Below are positions 10,746 through 18,971 of a DNA stretch of 64,000 bases, piece after piece (the stretch's first letter is position 1; the number at the start of each line of letters is the position of its first letter). Source of the DNA: Isoetes taiwanensis. Taxonomy: Eukaryota > Streptophyta > Lycopodiopsida > Isoetales > Isoetaceae. The notes under the pieces are model-generated. The model searched no databases. It had not been told where the DNA came from and saw only the letters and a program-made list of their open reading frames with translations. The position numbers and the translations under genes are program-made. The stretch lies in contig JAJEKV010000057.1 of the NCBI GenBank assembly GCA_021234155.1, forward strand, positions 4,061,821-4,125,820, in the 5' to 3' direction.

Positions 10746-11000
10746 TCACGCCAGCGTGCTTTCAAATCAAACCAATTCACGCCAGCGTGTTTTGAAATCA
10801 ATCGATTCACGCCAGCGTGTTTTCAAGTCAACCAATTGATTTGAAAACACGCCCGGGCGGAATTCGATGATTTGAAAACATGCCCGGCGTGAATTGGTTT
10901 GATTTGAAAGCACGCTGGCGGAATTGCATTAGTAACTTTATTCATTTCACGCCAGCGCGATTTTTTTCTTCATCAATTCTATTCAAATCGCGCTACCGTG
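10741..11000. repeat. Mirror-image array of palindromic ~31-bp repeats
   Basis: Three direct units (cacgccagcgtg at 10747, 10778 and 10808, each followed by a cttcaaatcaacc-like spacer) are followed by three units in inverted orientation (10848, 10879, 10910), with the axis at the palindrome caattg near 10832. Further imperfect sites follow at about 10948 and 10981. Each unit contains the CACGC-NN-GCGTG palindrome and an AT-rich linker. Counterpart 37560-37810, where the sites read cgcgcccggcgtg, again a C/G-context disagreement. It lies between two genes and resembles iterons or a binding platform. Confidence 0.75.
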
Positions 11001-11024
11001 TTTCTATTCTATGATATCGATTCA

Positions 11025-13041
11025 ATGTCCAGCACTATTGCAGTCCATACGTTGAACAACTGCGCCACGCCTGCCAACGATGGTGGAATATGGCTGCCCA
11101 TTGCCCACCGCATGCCGCGGGTCAAAGTCCGAGGCATTCAAGTCTGCTGAGCCGACTCGCCGCAGCATAATTATACAGAGAAGAAGAAGACCGCAAGAAA
11201 ATCAAAGAAAAAGGTGGTGATGACATTGCAGATCCTTCCGAAAGCTCATCCAAAGAGTCGGGACCAACACTACTTCGTATAAGATTGTGTTTTCTAAGGA
11301 GGCAGATGGCTCAAGTGGAATGAATTCCGGGGACGCTTATGCACAAGGGAAGCCGCCGATACTATGGGTAGGGTGCCTTACTGTTGATGTAAGCATCCTT
11401 GACTTGAATGTGACAGAGATGAGAAAGACTCGGGGGCTAGACGACGCTGAGACCATTTGGGTTTTAGACCGCTTTAAAGAAGGAAGTCTTATACAAGAAG
11501 GGTGCTTTCACCAAGGATAGGATGTCCTTCGTTGAGTGCCGCAACCATGTAAAGGATGTACGTGATAATGAAGTCACCGTAGGAGCCGAGTTACAAAGGC
11601 TATCGGGGATGTGGCATTATCCTAAAATTGGATTGCCGGACAAATACAAGGTCAAGAATGATGACATCAAGAAGTTTGTATTCGGTCAAAGGACTTCCTA
11701 AAGAATTGGAAGGCTAAAAATACAAAACATAAGGAGACTCTACCCCTAAAGGTAATGGGCCGAGTTGAGAAGAAAAGTGGCCCTTGTGAAGAAGATTATC
11801 GAGAAGACGACGCCGTCCCAAAGATTCACCTCCATTGGGTACAAAGGTCTCTTTGCCGTAATCAACTTCCGCCTTAAAATATATATCACTCTTTGTGTTG
11901 GACAGCCAGGGTGGGAGAGGAGATATGGGCATGAACCAGAAGGACTACAGCAGCTTCTTTACCAGCTGTATAGGATTGACAACTGAGAGGTCCTTCACTA
12001 TTGTCATCGTTTGTCCTTCAGGTGAGTCACATCTGCATGCACTATCCGCCGCTCATGATCCGAGTGCCTCAAAGTTATTAGGGAGGGATGCCTAATATAT
12101 GATGTTAAGGATAATGAGTCGCGAACAAAGACGAAAGATGGCACATGTGATCTTCATTATGATAGCCATGCTATCGGGCATTTATCGAATATGATATTGC
12201 TAAGGCCAAGGGTGACAATAGCGGTGCATGGGAATGTTTTTTCTTCTAGATGATCCGGACTTAAGAACTATATTCTTTCATACGGATCAGGGATCACGTA
12301 ATGGGATGAGTCAAGAGGATGAGGATCGGGACCCCCTCCTAAGTGGGGAAATCAAGTACGAGCTACAAACTAAGGAGAAGGGCCCCTTAAATAAAAATGG
12401 ATTTCCCCGCCTATGGTCGCTTACCTCGCCGAGGCATTTGCTCCAATTGATACAACCTGCTTGGAGCTTCATGTTGGAGGTTATATTGCCCGAGAGGCTC
12501 TTATGGGTGCAAGAAGATGTCATTTGCTTTGTGAGTGATGAGCGTGCCAAAGACTTTCTTGAACCATTCCTCATGCATGTGCTTGCCAAGTCTCCTAAAG
12601 GCCCTTATGGCAACCTGAAATCATCAAAGAATCAAAAGTCTCGTAGACTTGTCCAATTCGAAAAGTGGACATTGCTTCGTGTGAGGGACCTAGTAATGTC
12701 TACCGACTGATAAGGAAAGCAAGAATGAACAAATAGTCGCTAAACTGGCCGCTCAAAGTAATCGCGGATGGCGCGAACTTAGGGAATATTTTTGCCCACA
12801 TTGCGGGTGATGCAAGCAACAACAGAGTAGATTCACGTGGTTAACAATGAAGTAATTGATGGGAAACCGAAAATGAAGGCAACGGCGGCTCTAGTGATTC
12901 ATGTGTTTGCCAAATCAATAGTAAAATAATGTCATTGTGAAGGATGCAAATGAACTAATAGAAAATAACAATTCTAACAAATGTAAGAAGACGAAGATTA
13001 AGGGTGGCGAAGGGGAGAATGACGCTACTCCGCGCAAATAA
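11025..13041 (+). pseudogene. Large unknown ORF (~650 aa), frame-broken
   Basis: Opens MSSTIAVHTLNNCATPANDG (11025), then DGGIWLPIAHR, a Lys-rich KKIKEKGGDDIADP segment, VDVSILDLNV-EMRK, GYKGLF with MGMNQKDYSSFF, SFTIVIVCP, YDIAKAKGDNSGAWECF, LLWVQEDVICFVSDE, LGNIFAHIAGDASNNRVDS and a basic tail KKTKIKGG before TAA at 13039. About ten frame changes occur; nearly all lie where copies 1 and 2 differ at CG or CWG, so an intact gene is plausible. I recognise no domain. The basic C-terminus suggests nuclear or nucleic-acid association (inference). Confidence 0.4.
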
Positions 13042-13079
13042 AACCAAGATGATAGGTATGGCCTTGCCCATTTAAATAG

Positions 13080-13215
13080 CCACGCTGTGATTTAATTTGT
13101 ATTACCTTTGAATTAAATCGCGCAAGCGTGCTTTGATTATTTTTCGTTGTCAAACTAAATCACGCCGAGCGATTTGGTTATGACTATTTCAAATCACGCC
13201 ATGGCGCGTTTGTAT
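13080..13215. promoter_or_regulatory. Cluster of CACGC/GCGTG sites
   Basis: Sites ccacgctgtg (about 13080), gcgcaagcgtgc (about 13122), cacgccgagcg (about 13161) and cacgccatggcgcg (about 13195), spaced 35-40 bp apart with AT-rich linkers like those of the 10.8-kb array. They lie between the preceding unknown gene and the FCP1-like gene and may act as its upstream region. Confidence 0.45.
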
Positions 13216-13284
13216 TGTTTGTGTTATCGTGATCTTGGCGACCGGATACATGTTTGATGTTTCAAATTCCATTGCGTTTCTAAG

Positions 13285-13754
13285 AAGGTTGTGGTGTTCG
13301 ACCTAAACGGAGTCCTTTGCAAGACTTTTCCTAAAAATAAAGTGGCTAGAGTACGCTTCATCGGACACCAAAGAGAATCAAACACCAAGTGGATCTATCC
13401 GCGGCCGCACTTGAAGGAGATGCTAGGACGAGGCATTGTGTTATTTCGAGTTGGTATTTGGTCATCCATGGAACTAAGGAACATCAAGAATACTTTGGAG
13501 GCACTTTGGGGAAATGCGAGACATTGGTTGACCCTTTGGGATCAGAACAAATGTGTGAAGTTCACTAATCCCAAGGATCCAACAGGCAAGTAAAGCCTAT
13601 CTTCATCAAACACTTGAGTAACATGATGGACGAACTTGGTATCGAGAATAAGGATGATATAATCATAGTGGATGATGATGCTCTCAAATGCTTCTACAAT
13701 CAAACGCAGTCTCCGAATCCACCATCTTACAATCCAAAAAACTTTGGGATGTGA
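13285..13754 (+). pseudogene. FCP1/NIF-like HAD phosphatase domain protein
   Basis: Reads VVVFDLNGVLCKTF (HAD motif I), WIYPRPHLKEML, FRVGIWSSMELRNIK (motif II region), LWDQNKCVKF, then after one frame change KPIFIKHLSNMMDELG and DDIIIVDDDALKCFYNQ (motif III/IV acidic pair), ending PSYNPKNFGM. This order (DxxG, W-S-S, WDQ-K-C, K-DL, hhhDD) is that of plant FCP1-homology domain HAD phosphatases. The second catalytic Asp of DxD is Asn here and Ser in copy 2 (DLSG); a plant subgroup with DLNG exists to my recollection, so loss of phosphatase activity is possible. An acceptor-like tttctaag precedes the first codons, so an upstream exon may exist. Confidence 0.7.
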
Positions 13755-13759
13755 TGATT

Positions 13760-14225
13760 TTCGTGAAGTTTGTGTCTATTATGCATAATTTGGCTATGGG
13801 GATGACGGTGGGTGAAGTGTTAGATTGCACCCGTAACCGATAGAACGGCCGACATGGAACCACACCTTGTTAAATACGTGGAAAACATGGATTGATCCCT
13901 TAATGTTTTATTGGAATATATGATATTTTTGTATGATATTTGTGCCATGTATCGATAATTTCGAAGTCCGAATTGCCTCGCAAATAATGCAATTTGTTAT
14001 TATCAAACCTAATATTATCATCTATCGAGCAAGCAATATTTGTCTCATCTATGTTAGCAACTTGCTCTTCATTTCTGCATATTTCAATTCGCATATGAAA
14101 AGTCACACGTGAATCGCAACCTTATGTTATTTTTGAAGTCCAAAAAAAAAGATTAAAAAAAACAAAAACCCCCTAGAAGACAATAGCAGGTTGGCGTGAT
14201 TTTGGAGTTGACATAATCCCAATTT
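13760..14225. other. 3' flank of the FCP1-like gene
   Basis: AT-rich sequence ending in an A-tract (about 14140-14175) and one more gcgtga site (about 14195). No gene supported. The palindrome-linked block ends here, where the LINE 3' fragment begins. Confidence 0.4.
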
Positions 14226-15120
14226 AATTGGATGATGGTTACAATGTATTGCCAAGTGTGTGACTGCTGACTGGAGAGCACTCTATGCAATGCAAAATAA
14301 TTATTTTCAAGCAGAGATTCATGATTGTCAGCAAGGTGCATCACATGGATGATGATAGGTACCATCTTCTCGCGCTTACCATGGCTGAATCTCTCCAGCA
14401 TTTGAAACAATGTTGGAAAGAGAATTGTAATGCATGGTTTGCCCGCTGGTCTATGCAACCGGAACACTGCATGGTGCTTGCTTGTTTAGATCCTGAGCTT
14501 TTGCAACAATATCTTTCAGAAGATGTGGGAGGCAGTTACCTTAGCCCAAGTTAAAACTGGTCATTATCATGCACATATAAATCCCACTTTGGCACTAGGA
14601 CCACAAGCTTATTTGCTTGCTTCCTTGTCTAAGAAAAAGCTTGTAGCTATTGCATCAATTCGCACAGGGTCCCACAAGTTACAGATTGAGAACAGGTAGA
14701 TGGGAGCGGCTGCAATTGCCACGAGAAGCAAGATTATGTATGTGCATGTTGCCAGTTACAGATTATTGAAGATGAAAGCCATACTTTGCTAAGATGTCCT
14801 GCTTTTGAGATGGTCAGGAACCCTTATTTGACTTTAGCATTCCATTCCACGCTTCCACAACTTCTCATAGCCCCATCTGTGCATGACTTGGTATTATATA
14901 TACATGAGGTTCTGGATGAGCGTCTTCAATTATTGCGCCCTCAGTAGTCATCGCATACTTATAGTTTGTTCTTGTTTATTTAGTATTATCATTACTGCAA
15001 AGGTTTTTCCCTTGAAAACCTTTCGAGATAGGGGTTTTTTAATCCTAGTAGTAATGGTTGTACTATGGGTCCCATGGCTTCTTGGTCTTCGTGGACGTTA
15101 AAAAATCTATTCTATTCTAT
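14226..15120 (+). pseudogene. LINE A: 3' part of a non-LTR retrotransposon
   Basis: C-terminal region of a LINE ORF2. After a cysteine-containing start, the frame gives LEQ-YLSEDVG, LALGPQAYLLASLSK, ASIRTGSHKLQIE and, after a frame change, LCMCCQLQIIEDESHTLLRC (about 14735-14800) and PAFEMVR, ending at TAG 14945. The RTGSHKLxIE...CxxC...EDExHxLLxC series is the conserved C-terminal zinc-binding region of many non-LTR ORF2 proteins. The 3' UTR contains the stem aaggtttttccc...aaaacctt and ends in (ttcta)n near 15105-15120, a typical LINE tail. The 5' end is truncated. Counterpart 41050-41930. Confidence 0.75.
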
Positions 15121-15394
15121 AATATTCTTGCACAAATAGAAGGAAAAAACTATATAATTGTTAATGCCTCGCATATCAAAGAAAGTTATAATGTAACAAT
15201 GCTCGTCTATATTATCCACAGATGTCGTGTTACTTTACACCATGTGGCTTCAATGAATACTTCCTAAGTGGTTACATGTCTGACCATGATATTCATCAAA
15301 TCTCCAATGACAATAGAGTGATAAGCACATGAAAGTTTAAACAGGGGATGAATCTTCGAAGTCTTAAACTCACCTCTAAATTAATCTTCCTGAT
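15121..15394. other. Sequence after the LINE tail, no gene
   Basis: AT-rich, no supported gene. Almost identical between the two duplication copies (15121-15400 against 41925-42200). Confidence 0.35.
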
Positions 15395-15570
15395 GGCCCT
15401 GAAAAGAATGCGTGGGAGCCCTGAAAATGCCCGAGAGCATCTGATAAGAATGTTTGATAGTGCCTAAGAAAATTGAATACAGAGTGCCTGAGACAGATGC
15501 TTGAGGTCCTAAGAAGATGGCCTTAGGAGTGCCTGAGAAAATGCCTGAGAGCGCCTGCTTGAACTCGATC
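15395..15570. repeat. Degenerate GCCTGAG tandem repeat
   Basis: A run of loosely repeated units such as gtgcctgagaaaatgcctga, about 20-25 bases each, with interruptions. Copy 2 (42205-42360) shows cacgag wherever copy 1 has cctgag, a clear example of the CTG/CACG disagreement between copies. Confidence 0.45.
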
Positions 15571-15762
15571 TTCTATTGCCCTGTTCAAATTTCACACATG
15601 GTCTGTTTCAACTGCCTCGAGATATGCTTACTATAAGATTGTGTTGTACTATCTAGGTTGTTTTGATTTACCAGTTCGAATTATTTGAATTTGAAATGGT
15701 GGCAAATATTTGAAAATGAATCATGATTCGGAATTTGAAGTACCCTGGTACTTTAACAGGTG

Positions 15763-17545
15763 TATTTACTATATAAATATTGTAATATAAAGAAAGGCTA
15801 ATCCCTTTTTCTTTAAGGAAAATGGGGAAAATAGTTTGGCTAATCCTAAGAAAATAATGGTGTACTTGTTTTAACTATGGCTATTTTTTATTTTTTTAAA
15901 AGAAACCTCCCTTCATAAAATTCGCCACAAAAATCGTCTAGACCCCCTAAAAAATCGCCATTTGGCTATTAATAGCCACTAATTTTTTCCATGGTGCGTA
16001 TTCCTGGTCTGGGGTTATCCCCTGACCAAGATCTTGGCCACCGCCAAGTCGAAGCCGCATTGCAGAAAAATGTCGAACAAAAAAGATTACGGTTCTTGTT
16101 GCTTCAACGGGTGCTCGATTTAGAACGATTCATCAGTAGATTCGCGCAGAATGGAGCCGGATTTGTGAAAAATACTCGCAAAAATACATGGACAATATAA
16201 AAATCCGAATTATCAGAACCTAAAAATCGAGCTAACGCAGCCCAAAATCGGTAGACTAATCCGTTGTGATTTTCAGGAATTTGGGCAATTCTAGAACAAA
16301 GTCAGAGCTGCGGCTAGTGGAATTGTCGATTTAGTGTTCTTCGATTTTAGGGTTCTTCAAGCCCTTCAGTTGTTTTCATTTATAAAGATTTTTGACGTGG
16401 CATGTCATTTTTGGGCCCAAGTCTGATACCACTATCTTGGGCATCTTCATCCCTCGTCCAAGACATAAAAAAACTCAATCATGGGCAGGGTATAGTGTGA
16501 TTTCACCTTAAGGAGTAAAAATGTTGCATGGCACAGACACAAATTTGACTTTTGAGGATGCTCATTTTGCGTTTGCAAACATCGAATATTCTTGCCTCAT
16601 TATATACCCCCGCGTACTCCATTACCGATGTTCGTGGCCGTAAAGTTCCAACCTTAACACATCCGCAAATGCAATTAATGCAAATGAGTTTGGTCCTTTG
16701 TGTTTGCAATCAATGTACGTGCATGTGCATTTTTTTACGCGATTGCAAATCCCAGAAAAAATTTGTAGGTTCCCTAAAGGTTTTTTAAAAGCTAATATGA
16801 ATATATATCATACGAAAGAGTATTAATCATGTCAAAGAGCTTCCGCACAAACAACTATTACTCCACGGCTCAGGATACTTTGGATCCCGGGTCTCCCTCG
16901 ACGGGGTCCGTTCGGGAGACCCCGCTCGAGGAATCTGGCCCGACGCTTCGCCGGCCCTATCCATCCCGCCGTCCAAACCCCTGCGGTAATCGCTGCCGCC
17001 TCATACCTCGAGATCCCGCCTCACCGGATCATCCACGCGATCCCCTCCTCCGGGATCCCCACGGTCGCTGGCTGTTAACGGCGGACGATATCCGCCGAGG
17101 TGATCCCTCCTCGGGATCCCGCACCCGAGCAGCGGATCCCTCCTCGGGATCACCCGCCGAGTGGTGATAATGGCGGACGCAATCCGCCGAGTTGATCCCC
17201 ACCTCCGGGATCCCCGGGCACCCCGAACGCGGATCCCCTCCTCCGGGATCACCCGGCCGTGGCTGATAATGGCGGACCCTATCCGCCGAGGTCACCCGGC
17301 CGTGGCGGATAACGGCGGACCCTATCCGCCGAGGTGATCCCCTCCTCCGGGATCACCCTACCGTGGTGATAACCGGGCGCTTATCCGCCGAGGTGATCCC
17401 TCCTCGGGATCCCCGGGCACCCCTGGACGGATCCCCTCCTCAAGGATCACCCCCTAATGGGCTGATAATCCACGGGCGCTATCCACCGTGGCGATCCCTC
17501 CTCAAGGATCCCGCGTTATGGAGGGCGGGAGGCGGGAGTTATTCT
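15763..17545 (+). repeat. Left TIR of the MULE
   Basis: Outer ~1.18 kb (15763-16945) is inversely repeated at about 22780-23948 with few differences. Inner part (16945-17545) is a GC-rich array of alternating palindromes: gatcccctcctccgggatc (GATCCC/GGGATC stem, CTCCTC loop) and ggcggacgctatccgcc (GGCGGA/TCCGCC stem), repeated about ten times with units near 55-60 bases. Short open frames in this stretch are by-products of the array. Near 16480-16507 it carries an end identical in type to a Tourist-like MITE (gtgtgatttcacc/tta). Confidence 0.85.
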
Positions 17546-17769
17546 CCGTAGATTAGATGCACTCCGAGGCTGGTTTCTTTGTCGGCCATTAGATCCGGTG
17601 ATTTATCACCGCCCTCCCGGGTCCTGTCGAAAGGCGGAACTTTAATTTTATAATTAAATTCGGACAGGCCATTAATGATGTGTACGTGGCCAATCCCCGT
17701 CCGCCACGTAGGACCTTGGGATACCGGGCGGCAGAGCACTCCGTCGCAACGGTTAGTACAACGGTTGGC

Positions 17770-17888
17770 TCATGAGTCTATATATACTCATGCCTTACTT
17801 GATCTTGGTAGAAAGTTGAGTTCAGTGGCAGTCTCTCAGTTGAGTCCAGTAGCAGTCTCTCAGTTCAATTGCTTACTGTTCAAGCCAA
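17770..17888 (+). promoter_or_regulatory. TATA promoter of the MULE accessory gene
   Basis: gagtctatatatactcat (about 17774-17791) is a strong TATA box about 100 bp before the ATG at 17889. The leader holds a duplicated segment, ttcagtggcagtctctcagt and tccagtagcagtctctcagt (about 17820-17865), each with CAG sites that read CGA in copy 2. Confidence 0.55.
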
Positions 17889-18539
17889 ATGGTGAGGACC
17901 CGACAACAGGTTGCTGAGAGCAGTGCCATCAATGCCCATAGACTTGAGGATATTCTCGTCCACTTGAATGAAATTCAGGAGGATGTGGGCCTAGAGCTCG
18001 CCCAACCTGCATCAAAACGTTCGTAAGTAAGCTTCATATTCATGTTCTACTTTCATATTAATCTTTTCATGATCCCTCATGCTTCATCATGCGAGACCGT
18101 GGAGAATGGGGAATCAGAGACCCCTAGGCCTCTTGACTATGCTCCCGTTAGTAGGCCAACCCATAGGGCATTGCTTTGGGAATTGAAGAAGTGTATTATC
18201 CGGGGCAAGGCTTTGAAGCGTTGCTAGCTACGGACGTTATGCAGGAAGGCAACACCCTAAAAGCCTGCTTCGAGGAAATGTATCTTTGCCGCGAAGGTCG
18301 CGAAAAGAAGGATCTCGATCGGGGATGTCCTAGAGGGTCCGAGCCAACCACAATGCGATATTTTCGATCACATGATGTGGAGACTACCCCTGCGGTGTGC
18401 GGATGTAATCGAGGAGGACGTCCGGGCAGAAGCCATGGCAAAATTGGAGGAGGTAGATTCGAGTGATTCAATTGGAATGTCAGTTTTAAGCCATTGTATT
18501 AAGTTCAATGTTTCAAAGCTTATTAAAAGTAATGGTTAA
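17889..18539 (+). CDS. MULE accessory gene (two exons inferred)
   Basis: Exon 1 begins MVRTRQQVAESSAINAHRLE (17889) and reaches a consensus donor tc/gtaagt at 18023. After a short intron, exon 2 reads ETPRPLDYAPVSRPTHRALL, WELKKCIIRGKALKR, FEEMYLCREGREKKD and, after frame changes at CG positions, RCADVIEEDVRAEAMAKLEE ... DSIGMSVLSHCIKF to TAA at 18539. The charged helical protein has no domain I recognise. Position between left TIR and transposase, on the opposite strand, matches the second gene of two-gene MULEs such as MuDR, but no similarity to MuDR's second protein is claimed. Confidence 0.5.
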
Positions 18540-18604
18540 GGGATATTTCAATGGTTATTCCAAGACATATGTCAATGGTTAAGGGATATGATAAATAATA
18601 TATT

Positions 18605-18722
18605 AACATATTCAATCCTGTGATCCCGGAGGACGGGATCACTAGGCAGGCGGACGCGGGATCTCGGAGGAGGGGATCACATTACAGGCGGACGCGGGAT
18701 CCCGGAAGAGGGGATCCCACGT
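18605..18722. repeat. Internal copy of the TIR palindromic array
   Basis: gatcccggaggacgggatc, then gatctcggaggaggggatc and gatcccggaagaggggatc, separated by caggcggacgcg. These are three units of the subterminal palindrome seen in both TIRs, placed between the accessory gene and the 3' end of the transposase gene. Confidence 0.65.
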
Positions 18723-18971
18723 ACGCTTTTTTTATTAGTTTTTTATCCTATGGTCTAAACTCTAAACTCAAGGTTCTAAATTATCCTAACATTTAACTCC
18801 TAACAATAAACATTAATAACATTGACAATATTTATAAGTACATAGGTGAATATTGATTTATTTATACCTACTGTTTACAAAACTCTAAACTTGACCTGAA
18901 CAATTAACAAGACAATGAAGCTCATGAGGTGTCAATGAGCATTAAACAACAACAAACTCACGATGCCATTC

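Noticed and set aside
10741-11000. Array considered as a CRISPR
   Set aside because: Eukaryotic setting, spacers are themselves repeats, units switch orientation, no cas genes.
5318-14200. Block considered as an endogenised giant virus
   Set aside because: No capsid, packaging ATPase, polymerase or other hallmark could be recognised, and at least one gene shows splice sites. Kept only as one of several open explanations.
14883-15267. Hydrophobic frames after the LINE A stop (also 41687-42071)
   Set aside because: They lie in the LINE 3' UTR and tail, continue past the ORF2 stop in other frames, and include the (ttcta)n tail.
15991-16200. 69-residue frame in the MULE TIR (inverted at 23538-23732 and 50309-50503)
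   Set aside because: Conserved simply because the TIR is conserved; disrupted in 42790-43000 and has no domain.
16829-17551. Arg/Pro/Gly-rich open frames in the MULE TIR array (also 22161-22871, 43610-44235, 48852-49666, 56076-56754)
   Set aside because: They are translations of GC-rich palindromic repeats, open in several frames on both strands because the units lack stops; no conserved frame between copies.
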